From positions 930,001 to 994,000 of the forward strand of contig JADKBM010000011.1 of the NCBI GenBank assembly GCA_016715115.1: a stretch of 64,000 nt of DNA, written 5' to 3'. Numbering within the stretch: the first letter of the stretch is position 1; each line of letters begins with the position of its first letter. The position numbers and the translations under genes are program-made. Source of the DNA: Acidobacteriota bacterium. Lineage in GTDB: Bacteria; Acidobacteriota; Blastocatellia; Pyrinomonadales; Pyrinomonadaceae. Of the stretch, positions 18,004 to 26,045 are shown one piece after another. The notes under the pieces were generated by a model. The model did not search any database. It was given only the letters and a program-made list of their open reading frames with translations, and was not told the DNA's origin.

Positions 18004-18086
18004 TTCTTCCTCCTGATTGATTTTGCTTGATGAAATTCAGTAGCTGTTTAGTTTTCGCCCCACTCCCTGAAACAGTTCCGCGCCCT

Positions 18087-18595
18087 TTAACAGAGCCAGG
18101 TAATGCATCCTGTGGTGTTCCCGCCCTGATTTCCCGAATGAAACAAGATTCCCCGACCTGCCGGAACTTGTGAATTCGAGACTAAGTAGGTATTCGGGAA
18201 CTTCTGACTGGAATAGCGCGAAAGTTCATACACACCGGTTGGAATTCTCTGATCCTGCTCAGGAGTTGCAGTTGACGGCCCGGCGGGTTCAAGCGCGAAA
18301 CGGTCGCGGTCGAGATCGTCGGATTGCAGATGGCCGACGTGCAGTTTGCCGGCGCCGTCGTGTTCGCGGCGTATCCGTCTGTTGCCATATCGGTCGTAAG
18401 CAAAGGTTTGTTTCCCGGTTTCCGTGCCCGAGATCGTCTCTTTGCCTTTGTGAGCCGGTTCAGTCCGTCGTAGAAATACCGCTGGTCGGCGGTAAAGCCC
18501 GACGTGCCCCCGACCGTCGGGACCGTGATTTTCTGCTCGGCCATCGAGCAACCAGAGATTGACCGTGCAGTTGGTATGTACTGACTTGCCATATC
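18087..18595 (-). pseudogene. Eroded Rhs/YD-repeat fragment joined to DUF5675-like tail
   Basis: Translated on the minus strand, pieces of Rhs core (EQKITVPTVGGTSGFTADQ, then KQTFAYDRYGNRRI, then NTTAPANCTSAICNPTIST) appear in different frames, so at least two indels have broken it. The same peptides occur in one frame at 20882-22054, showing that the two loci are paralogous. The last about 65 residues (RIPTGVYELS through GILFHSGN to TTGCI) match the DUF5675 pattern of IPxGxY, HxGN and TxGCI. This looks like a displaced Rhs C-terminal module no longer expressed as one protein. Confidence 0.7.
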
Positions 18596-18616
18596 AATAT
18601 CAATGGCGTCTCCGCA

Positions 18617-19099
18617 CTAATTGCAATCTATAACCCGGATGATTTTCGACTTCGCAAAAAAGGTGCCCTTCCAGACTGAGCCGCCTTCAAACTCGGCATC
18701 TAACAAGTGCTCATAGCCCAGCCTGAATCGGTAGCGGCCCAACGGGATTCTTGGCAAAAAGATTCTGACAAGGAACAGACGTTCGGTTAACGGCGCAATT
18801 CGAACATATTTTGGCGAAATCCGTGCAAAGCTGTCGATGAGGGACGGATTCCCCGATGACCGTCGCGAAACTTTCCGCAATTCCGCAAACCGACCAAGTC
18901 TGTTCGCGTCAATCCTGATCGAATCGGCGCCTATGGTTTTGACGCGAACAGTAGCTTCGTTATCCATGTTCCGACAAAGTTTGGAGGCCAGCAGCTCGAC
19001 GGTAAAACTCCGTGGTTCGACGTTTTGCGGGTATCCCACAAAATTGAAAGCTGCAATTACAAAGAAAAGAGACAGACAATTGACTAACGTGGTTTTCAT
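18617..19099 (-). CDS. Exported protein, unknown
   Basis: 160 residues with a signal peptide (about residues 1-24). The rest is beta-rich with many Arg and aromatic residues; no family was recognised. Composition is less GC-rich than the core genes, as for its neighbours in this island. ATG 19099 has only a weak SD, so the start is tentative. Confidence 0.6.
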   Translation of the reverse strand: MKTTLVNCLSLFFVIAAFNFVGYPQNVEPRSFTVELLASKLCRNMDNEATVRVKTIGADSIRIDANRLGRFAELRKVSRRSSGNPSLIDSFARISPKYVRIAPLTERLFLVRIFLPRIPLGRYRFRLGYEHLLDAEFEGGSVWKGTFFAKSKIIRVIDCN

Positions 19100-19210
19100 C
19101 GCGATAGTACACCCCTATACAACTCGCTTTTGCTTTGGTCATAAGTAGGAATCCCGCGGTCGATTCGCAATGTGAGGCGGCCTAAAGATTGATTTCCGGC
19201 ACCTGACCAT

Positions 19211-19753
19211 TCAACGTCGTTCCGATGTAATCTTGAAATCTTCAATTGTGTATGAATTAATCGACCTAATTCGAATATCTACGGTACGGAATTTCGTCGG
19301 GAAGCCATAATCGTTATCGAATTGACCTACGACCTTTAAGCCGTCCCGTTTCGAATCAACGAGCAAATTGAAAATGTCATCGAAATTTGTGACGTTCTCA
19401 AATCTCCCCAAATGTCTCCGATCTGTTGTCCCGATCGGCTCTATCGACTTCGCTTTTGAGTCGACGACGCTAACTCGTATTCCGGGAATTGGAAAACCAT
19501 GTTGATCAAGCTGAAGTTGATATTGGTAGTCACGAATTTTCTTGGAAGACCAAAGGGCCCGCTTCTTTTCAAGAAGCTCCACGGTCAGCGGAATCATTTC
19601 GGCTCCATTGTTCAAGTCATCCGTTCCCGCGTTTTGATTTGATATTGGCGAGATATCTGCGGGCTCGATCGCGCAATTCGTTGCACAAAACAGAACCGCA
19701 ATAATAAGTCCGATACAAAGAACCGATCTTCGCCCTCTGTTGTTGATTGTCAT
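19211..19753 (-). CDS. Putative lipoprotein, DUF6174-like
   Basis: 180 residues. The hydrophobic N-terminus ends in ATNCA, a plausible lipobox. The C-terminal half (an RDYQYQLQ-type strand, a VSVVDSKAK strand, DYGFPTKFRTVD and SYTIEDFKI) follows the pattern of DUF6174 lipoproteins, whose function is unknown. GGAGGAG precedes ATG 19753. It is part of the 17.3-20.8 kb run of small exported proteins, all on the minus strand but with gaps over 100 bases. Confidence 0.65.
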   Translation of the reverse strand: MTINNRGRRSVLCIGLIIAVLFCATNCAIEPADISPISNQNAGTDDLNNGAEMIPLTVELLEKKRALWSSKKIRDYQYQLQLDQHGFPIPGIRVSVVDSKAKSIEPIGTTDRRHLGRFENVTNFDDIFNLLVDSKRDGLKVVGQFDNDYGFPTKFRTVDIRIRSINSYTIEDFKITSERR

Positions 19754-19781
19754 AACTCCTCCGGCGTCTTATGCAAATTGA

Positions 19782-20108
19782 TTACGGGACCTCTACCTTA
19801 TAAGACTTCAGCCAATCGCCCACCGAAGGGATATCCGCTTCATACTTTTTCGCGAGGGAATCAAAAAGCGGAGTATTCTGTTGACCGTTCGGAAGTACAA
19901 AGGAAAGTGATCTTGCGTACTGGGTGTACACGCCCCCAAGAGCTTGAAGTCCCGTTGTCGAAGTTGTCTTCGCAGTGAATTCCTCCACGTAGCCGCGGAC
20001 GTCAAACTTCGAGTCTCCGCCGCTCCACTTAGCCAGAACATATGCTCCCATTCCGACATGAACAGACTCATGTAAGATGTTGCCGATGATTGATGCAGAG
20101 TTTTGCAT
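19782..20108 (-). CDS. Small HExxH-containing protein
   Basis: 108 residues. HESVHVG near residue 13 fits the zinc-protease HExxH helix, but the protein is very short, has no signal peptide, and lacks an obvious third ligand apart from a Glu in GYVEEF. It could be the remaining C-terminal metallopeptidase tip of a polymorphic toxin whose delivery part is lost, or simply a small orphan gene. The start is weakly supported. Confidence 0.5.
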   Translation of the reverse strand: MQNSASIIGNILHESVHVGMGAYVLAKWSGGDSKFDVRGYVEEFTAKTTSTTGLQALGGVYTQYARSLSFVLPNGQQNTPLFDSLAKKYEADIPSVGDWLKSYKVEVP

Positions 20109-20149
20109 TTCGTCTCGATTGATAGAAATTACGAAAAATTCCTTGCAGA

Positions 20150-20836
20150 TTACCGGCTATCGCGGCGTATTGTACTGTCAGCCGTGAAATACACAAAGTG
20201 CCGTGGCTCATCGTTTCGGATCCATCCTTCGCTGCTCTCAAACTCAAAATTGAATGCGGTTGAGATTTGAAGTGTGTCGGACAGAAAGCGTTTGGGAACA
20301 GGAAAGGTTACAGATTCCCCTGGCCCGACCCATATTCCGGGATAGGATCGGCGCTTTCGCGCACTCGATCTGCAGCTACACGCGTCATTCTGATCAGGAA
20401 CTTCCACCGGAACCCGGACACCTTGGGTTATCACCATTCGGTTGTCCGCGTCGCGTTTGATGATGGTCTGCGTCATAAGGACGGGCTCGACGTCGTAACA
20501 AAGGCTAACCTTGGAGCCATCTTTTACGGCGATGCCAGATGCTCCATCGGAGAGCTTTAGCGGAACTTCATTGACTTCCCGAACGTCAAAGTTCGCATCT
20601 AGATTAATCAGTTCACGAGTATTGTTGTGAAATTTCAAAATCGCAAATTCCTTTTCCTGACGCTCGCAAACAAGAGTTCCTTCGTTACTCTCTAGTCGCT
20701 CGAACGATAGGAACACACTCGGTCGACGGCTGTCGATTCTCTCAAACGATTGCCGTCGTGATTCTTGCGATTCGCTCATCAGAATCGCTGAAAGAACAAG
20801 ACCTAACAAAACAAAAATCGATGTAAAACGTCTCAT
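20150..20836 (-). CDS. Exported protein, unknown
   Basis: 228 residues with a signal peptide (about residues 1-23). The mature part appears beta-rich and contains Cys pairs (VCER, LCYD, CSC) suitable for disulfides. No family recognised. ATG 20836 has GAGG seven bases upstream. It separates the Rhs fragment (20882) from the small HExxH protein. Confidence 0.6.
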   Translation of the reverse strand: MRRFTSIFVLLGLVLSAILMSESQESRRQSFERIDSRRPSVFLSFERLESNEGTLVCERQEKEFAILKFHNNTRELINLDANFDVREVNEVPLKLSDGASGIAVKDGSKVSLCYDVEPVLMTQTIIKRDADNRMVITQGVRVPVEVPDQNDACSCRSSARKRRSYPGIWVGPGESVTFPVPKRFLSDTLQISTAFNFEFESSEGWIRNDEPRHFVYFTADSTIRRDSR

Positions 20837-20881
20837 TTTTGATCCTCGATTAGCTCCGATACTGTCATTTCTGATTCCTAA

Positions 20882-22054
20882 TTACTCCCAGCGTCCCCGA
20901 CCGCCGGGAAAAGCATTCGCTCGGCCGACTTTACTGGACGGGCTTTTTCCCTGTGTGTTCAACAGAGACTCGACATGTGTCGTTATTTCCCTGCGAACAG
21001 CATCCTGCCCGCCCGTTACGAGCCAATTGCGATCGTAAATCACGTCCGTGCTCGTGTACCCGAGTCCGCCCGCCCGCTGGGCGGTCAGCGTCTCGTCGCC
21101 GAACGCGCCGAAGTCCTGACGCTTCGTGACCGCTCCGTTCTCGTTCGTGATGAGCCGCGGGCTGCCCAAGTGATCGGTTGTCAAATAGCTTACCTGCTGC
21201 GTCTGGGCCAGCGCCGTCGAATACTCGGCGACAAGCCTTGATGCTCCATCATAGACGAAAATGGTCGTCTCGGTCGATGAGATCTTCTTCACGCGGCGGC
21301 CCTCGCCGTCGTAATAATAGGTGGCATCGGGCGTCGTTCCGTTGTTGCCGTTGACGTAAAACTCTTTCTGTCGGTTTTCCTGATCGTAGCCGAACCTTTC
21401 GCCGGCGGCATTCTGCGTCAGATTTCCGTCGGCATCGTATGCATACCCGCTCGACGAGATGCGGTTCGTCGCGGTCGAGAATGTCGGATTGCAGATGGCC
21501 GAAGTGCAGTTTGCCGGGGCCGTGGTGTTCGCGGCGTCGATCCGTCTGTTGCCGTATCGGTCGTAAGCAAAGGTTTGTTTCCAGGTTTCCGTGCTCGAGA
21601 TCGTCTCTGTCGCCGATTCAAGCCGGTTCAGTCCGTCGTAGAAATACTGCTGGTCGGCGGTAAAGCCCGACGTGCCCCCGACCGTCGGGACCGTGATCTT
21701 CTGCTGCGCCATCGAGCCATTGTTCTTGTCCGTGTTGAGCGTTCCGCTTTCCCATTTGCCGTATCCGAATTCAAGTTTCAGAATGTCAATGTTCTCGGTC
21801 GAATCGGTCGTGCCGAGCCCGATCTTCTCGACCTGCATCCGGTTGTTGTAGGAATAGGTCTCCCAGCGGCCGTTCCCGAGACGGAGTTTCTTGATCGCGC
21901 CGTTCGTGTCGTAGCTGAATCCGAAGGCATAGGCGTAGAACCCGAAGTCCGGGTTCTTTTTGCTCTGCACCATCGATAGCTCGCCGTCCTGATTCACTGT
22001 ATTTTTGATGACGCGAAGCGACGGATAGGTTTCCCACCGCTCAATTTCTTGAAG
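20882..22054 (-). pseudogene. Rhs/YD-repeat protein fragment lacking N-terminus
   Basis: The frame is open from 22054 down to the stop at 20882 (about 390 residues, no good start). YD repeats and the Rhs core signature DHLGSPRLITNENG are clear. The expected core after it (GLDYYRARYY-type) is missing; instead the sequence runs into about 50 unrelated residues. Full Rhs proteins exceed 1000 residues, so this is a 5'-truncated remnant with an altered C-terminal tip. Peptides are shared with the relic at 18087-18595. Upstream 21994-22233 another frame is open but has no recognisable content. Confidence 0.75.
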
Positions 22055-22233
22055 TCATCAAAGTCGATCGCAATCACATTCCTCGATCGTCCGTTCGAAT
22101 CCGTACCATTTAGCCTTCCTTGCGCAAACCGAACACTAGCACTTCCGTTTGTGGCAAAAATCCCAATGTCGGCTTTCTCATCATTAATGGCATCCGATGC
22201 AACTTTGGATCTTCTTCTCGGATTCGACAACAA

Positions 22234-22718
22234 CTGTTTCGAATCCGGCGAACCGCCGCTTCCCGGCGCCGATTCTGTTTCAGTCTGAATTAAGTGAAGA
22301 TTGTGACAGGTCGAACAGCTTGTCCAGAGGTGTCTTGTATCGTTGCAATTTCGCCTCCATACTGAGTCGGAGATGCCGGATGAACGATTGCAAGCTGCGC
22401 TTTCGTGTTTGTCGCTCGAGGGTTCGTCCGCTTAAAAGCGTGCGGCGGAGCCGCGGCTCTACCCGGCGACCTGCGAAAGGCCGAGCCTTACCGCACATCC
22501 GGGCGGCAAGCCGCGGCGCGGTGATGATGGGCGCGTCGGCGAACGGGAACTTGTTTGTATCGAGCGGTTTCTCTCCCGTGCGGGTACGGGCTTCGTTGAT
22601 CGACGCCCGGGGTTGGTTGCCGGTAAAAAAAGAACGGTAAGCACGGGGCGTTTATTCGTCATCAAATCAAGCTCGAAATCGAAACAAGCCGGCTTGATCG
22701 GTTGATTTCGATGCTAAA
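22234..22718. other. Intergenic, no credible gene
   Basis: About 485 bases between the Rhs remnant and a small zinc-ribbon gene. Short open frames exist on both strands but none has a start, SD or recognisable protein. GGCGGAGCCGCGGCTC-like sequence near 22440-22460 suggests repeat-derived DNA. Confidence 0.6.
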
Positions 22719-22739
22719 GTGAAAAGCGACAAAACCGGA

Positions 22740-22943
22740 ATGAGAAAATTGATTCACGAAACGATATGTCCGCGCTGTCTGACCACTGGCCTGAAGTCCT
22801 GGAACGAACTCACGCCGGAGGAGAGGACGATCTTCGAACGTTTCCCGCGGACCGCACGGATCGCGCCCGAACAAAGAAAGAGGCACCGCTTTTGCGTGCG
22901 GTGCCTGTACTCAGATAGCGATGATCGCGAGGTGCTGGCTTAA
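22740..22943 (+). CDS. Small zinc-ribbon-like protein
   Basis: 67 residues from ATG 22740 (a GTG at 22719 would add seven). Two CxxC knuckles, ICPRC and CVRC, are spaced about 40 residues apart around a charged helix, suggesting a zinc-binding fold. Function unknown; nucleic-acid or protein binding is possible. It is convergent with the malic enzyme gene, overlapping its stop by four bases. Confidence 0.5.
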   Translation: MRKLIHETICPRCLTTGLKSWNELTPEERTIFERFPRTARIAPEQRKRHRFCVRCLYSDSDDREVLA

Positions 22944-24379
22944 AACATCGAATCGGTAGTCGCCCGTTCGCGCCGCGCCACGCCGCTATCGTGCGCTGCG
23001 TGTTCGACTTCCCGCGCGACGGCTTCACCGACGCGCCGGTCGAAAACGGACGGGATGATGTAGTCCGGATGAAGTTCGTCGTCGCCGATGATGCCCGCGA
23101 TCGCCTGCGCCGCCGCGAGTTTCATCGCTTCGTTGATCCGCGAAGCGCGGCAGTTCAGCGCCCCACGGAAAATTCCCGGGAAGCAGAGGACGTTGTTGAT
23201 CTGATTCGGATAATCGCTCCGGCCCGTGGCCATCACCGCGACGAGTCCCTCGGCCTCTTCAGGCATGATTTCCGGCGTCGGGTTCGCCATCGCAAAAACG
23301 ATCGGATCGGCAGCCATATTTTTCAGATCGTCCTGAGTAATCACTCCCGGAGCGCTCAGGCCAAAAAACACGTCGGCGCCTTTGATGACGTCGTGGACCG
23401 ATCCTTTTTCTTTATCCGGATTGCTGTGTTGGGCGAACCAGTCCTTGACCCAGTTCATATTCTCGCGGCGCCCCTCATACAAGGCGCCGCTCGTGTCGCA
23501 ACCGATAAGATTCCGAACTCCCGCGGCCATCACGATCTTGCTGCAGGCAACGCCGGCGGCGCCGATTCCGTTGACGACGACCTTGATGTCTTCCATTTTC
23601 TTCCCGACGATCTTCAGCGCATTTATCAACGCCGCGAGAACGACGACCGCAGTGCCGTGCTGATCGTCGTGAAAGACCGGAATGTCGAGTTCATTCTTGA
23701 GCCTATCCTCGATCTCAAAACAGCGCGGCGCCGAGATATCCTCGAGATTGATTCCGCCGAATGCGACGCTTATGTTCTTGATCGTTTCAACGATCTCGTG
23801 CGGGTCCTTAGTATTGAGACAGATCGGAAAGGCATCGACGCCGCCGAATTCCTTGAACAGCTGGGCTTTTCCTTCCATCACCGGCATCGCCGCCGCCGGA
23901 CCGATATCGCCGAGCCCGAGGACCGCGGTCCCGTCGGAAACGACCGCCACGGTATTTCGCTTGATCGTCAGCTTGTAGGCTTTTTCGGGATCGCGATGGA
24001 TCGCCTCGCAGACGCGGGCAACGCCCGGAGTGTACGCCATCGACAGGTCGGCGCGCGTCTTGAGCGGCGTTTTCGAGACGATCTCGATCTTTCCGCCGAG
24101 ATGCATCAGAAACGTCTTGTCAGATGAATGTACGACTTCGACACCGTCGATCTGCCGAACCGTCGCGACGATCTCTTCGCCGTGACGTTCGGAATACGCG
24201 TTGACAGTGATATCCCGGATCAGGAAATCCCGTCCGACCGAAACGATATCGATGGCGCCGATATCGCCGCCCGTAAGACCGATCGCGGTCGTGATCTCAC
24301 CTAGCTTTCCGGGGCGATTCTGGATCTTGACGCGGAGAGTCAAGCTGTAACTGGCATTTGGAGTTGGATTAGTGGACAT
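22940..24379 (-). CDS. NAD(P)-dependent malic enzyme with N-terminal ACT domain
   Basis: Oxidatively decarboxylates malate to pyruvate. About 479 residues from ATG 24379. An ACT-like regulatory domain (residues 5-80, RPGKLGEITTAIG) precedes the malic domain (MAYTPGVARVCE, then KRNTVAVVSDGTAVLGLGDIGP) and a Rossmann domain with GIGAAGVACSK. HDDQHGTAVV carries metal/substrate residues. The ACT domain suggests control by an amino acid or other small ligand. An upstream in-frame extension to 24445 is not supported by a conserved sequence. Confidence 0.92.
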   Translation of the reverse strand: MSTNPTPNASYSLTLRVKIQNRPGKLGEITTAIGLTGGDIGAIDIVSVGRDFLIRDITVNAYSERHGEEIVATVRQIDGVEVVHSSDKTFLMHLGGKIEIVSKTPLKTRADLSMAYTPGVARVCEAIHRDPEKAYKLTIKRNTVAVVSDGTAVLGLGDIGPAAAMPVMEGKAQLFKEFGGVDAFPICLNTKDPHEIVETIKNISVAFGGINLEDISAPRCFEIEDRLKNELDIPVFHDDQHGTAVVVLAALINALKIVGKKMEDIKVVVNGIGAAGVACSKIVMAAGVRNLIGCDTSGALYEGRRENMNWVKDWFAQHSNPDKEKGSVHDVIKGADVFFGLSAPGVITQDDLKNMAADPIVFAMANPTPEIMPEEAEGLVAVMATGRSDYPNQINNVLCFPGIFRGALNCRASRINEAMKLAAAQAIAGIIGDDELHPDYIIPSVFDRRVGEAVAREVEHAAHDSGVARRERATTDSMF

Positions 24380-24535
24380 ATTTGCAAAGGAATAAGGATA
24401 CTCCTTGCGATACCTCGAATCAAACCCGTTCGTTTTTCGGATCAAGGAAGTTTGAAATTCCCGAAATCGCGTCCCGTCGTGTTTGGCGCAAGAGCAAGTT
24501 TTGGCCTCAAATAATCAGATCGACCAACGGACGCG

Positions 24536-25156
24536 TCAAGAGAGCGGGCGCAGCAGCCCGCGAAAAACAGCGAGAACTTCAACCTGGTCGGCGTCGAGTT
24601 TAAGCGATTCGTAATTCTTGTTCGCCGGACGAAGTTCGACGATTGCGCCGCGCCGGTAGATTCGTTTGAGAACAGCCCGTTCGTTGTCAATGATCGCAAC
24701 GACGATGTCGCCGTCACGCGCAAACGAACGGCGCTCGACGATCGCGATGTCGCCCTCGCGGATACTCTCTTCGAGCATCGAATCGTTTTGAACAAGAAAT
24801 ACGTTCAGCTTTTCCGGCTTGTAAAACCCGAGCAGGAAAATCGGGACGAGAACGGTTTCGTCAAGATAGTCGTCGAGCGTCAGGAATTCGCGAGGCATTT
24901 CAAGCCATTCGATCTCGCAAACGAGGTCGGTGGCGGCCTCCTTGGGCATCAATTCAAGGCTGAAGCTGCCGTTTTCGCGTCGCCGCGTGATCAGTCCTTG
25001 CTTCTCGAGCGATTCGATGTGTTTTGCGACCGCGGCTTTCGACGCGAGATTGAAGTGTTTGGCGATCTGCTGATACGAAGGTTTGAACCCGCGCGTTTCG
25101 ATGAAACCCGTAATGTATTCAAGAATTTCCTTTTGACGCTTGGTACGCGGTTGCAT
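24536..25156 (-). CDS. lexA: LexA-like S24 family repressor
   Basis: 206 residues. N-terminal winged helix (MQPRTKRQKEILEYI, then KPSYQQIAKHF) matches LexA. The C-terminal peptidase domain has the Ser126 (NDSM) and Lys164 (VLKR) dyad, 38 apart as in LexA. The usual Ala-Gly cleavage site about 35 residues before the Ser is absent; that interval reads through WLEMPREFLTLDDYL. It may cleave at another bond, or be a LexA paralogue not induced by RecA. It starts six bases after the HIT gene and is cotranscribed with it. Confidence 0.8.
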   Translation of the reverse strand: MQPRTKRQKEILEYITGFIETRGFKPSYQQIAKHFNLASKAAVAKHIESLEKQGLITRRRENGSFSLELMPKEAATDLVCEIEWLEMPREFLTLDDYLDETVLVPIFLLGFYKPEKLNVFLVQNDSMLEESIREGDIAIVERRSFARDGDIVVAIIDNERAVLKRIYRRGAIVELRPANKNYESLKLDADQVEVLAVFRGLLRPLS

Positions 25157-25162
25157 TGTAGA

Positions 25163-25675
25163 CTATTGCAATGAAGAGATCTGGAATCTCGACACAAGCT
25201 TTTCGAATGTCACGTTGAGATCTTCCGGAATCGTTCGAGTCTGACCGATCGAGGTCATAAAGTTGGAATCACCCGTCCAACGAGGCAGGATATGCTGGTG
25301 GAGATGGCCGGCAACTCCTGCGCCGGCGGCCTTTCCGATGTTGATTCCGATATTGAACCCTTCGGGACGGTAGACCTCGCGGAGAATCCCCTGACTTCGC
25401 TTCGTCAAATCGGTCATTTCGTTGGATGCTGACGTTGAGAGGTCGTCGAGATTCGCCAAGTGCTCGAACGGGACCACCATCAGGTGGCCCGTGATGTACG
25501 GATAGACATTCAGGATGACAAAATTATGCTCGGCCCGATAAAGAATGAACTTCTCTTTATCGTCGGCCGAGCTTCTAAGTATCGTGCAGAAAACGCATCC
25601 GACGGATTCGCCGTTGTCCTTCGAGACATCGCCGGTGATGTAGTCGTAACGCCACGGACTCCACAAAAGATCCAC
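25163..25675 (-). CDS. HIT family hydrolase/phosphorylase
   Basis: 170 residues. The histidine triad HLHQH (GHLHQHILPRW) is the nucleotide-binding and catalytic motif; ILNVYPYITGHLMVVP is the upstream conserved block. The N-terminus (LWSPWRYDYI, with CVFC zinc pair) resembles diadenosine-tetraphosphate phosphorylase-like HIT proteins. Likely cytosolic dinucleoside polyphosphate turnover. It lies between the HU gene (11-base gap) and the LexA-like gene. Confidence 0.9.
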   Translation of the reverse strand: MDLLWSPWRYDYITGDVSKDNGESVGCVFCTILRSSADDKEKFILYRAEHNFVILNVYPYITGHLMVVPFEHLANLDDLSTSASNEMTDLTKRSQGILREVYRPEGFNIGINIGKAAGAGVAGHLHQHILPRWTGDSNFMTSIGQTRTIPEDLNVTFEKLVSRFQISSLQ

Positions 25676-25686
25676 GGAGTAAACCT

Positions 25687-25968
25687 CTATTTGCTCTTGT
25701 TGATCAGTTCTTTGAGTTCCTTTCCGGGTTTGAAATACGCGACTCGTTTGGCCGGAATGCTGACCGCCTCGCCGGTCTTCGGATTTCGGCCATTGCGTTC
25801 ATTACGTTGGCGGACACGAAAACTGCCGAAGCCGCGAAGTTCGATCTTCTCGCCCTCGTTGAGCGAATCGACAATGCTGTCGAAAACGATCTCGACCAAC
25901 TGCTCCGCGTCCTTCTTGGTAAGCTCCGCCTCTTTAGCGACTCGTTCTACCAAATCAGCCTTCGTCAT
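25687..25968 (-). CDS. HU-family DNA-binding protein
   Basis: 93 residues, standard HU/IHF length. N-terminal helices (MTKADLVERVA), then GFGSFRVRQRNERNGRNPKTG with the conserved DNA-intercalating arm sequence, and PAKRVAYFKPGKELK. Nucleoid architectural protein. Placed 77 bases after rpsA on the same strand, an rpsA-HU/IHF arrangement known in many bacteria. Confidence 0.95.
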   Translation of the reverse strand: MTKADLVERVAKEAELTKKDAEQLVEIVFDSIVDSLNEGEKIELRGFGSFRVRQRNERNGRNPKTGEAVSIPAKRVAYFKPGKELKELINKSK

Positions 25969-26045
25969 GTTTTTCTCCTCTTCAGACCCTTAACAAAATT
26001 GGAACTCAAAAAACAATCCCCACTGCTCCCGGAATGCGCCGCGTA

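Noticed and set aside
22250..22340. Minus-strand CSTCH motif suggesting a cytochrome c
   Set aside because: Isolated motif in a short frame without signal peptide or axial ligand context; probably chance.
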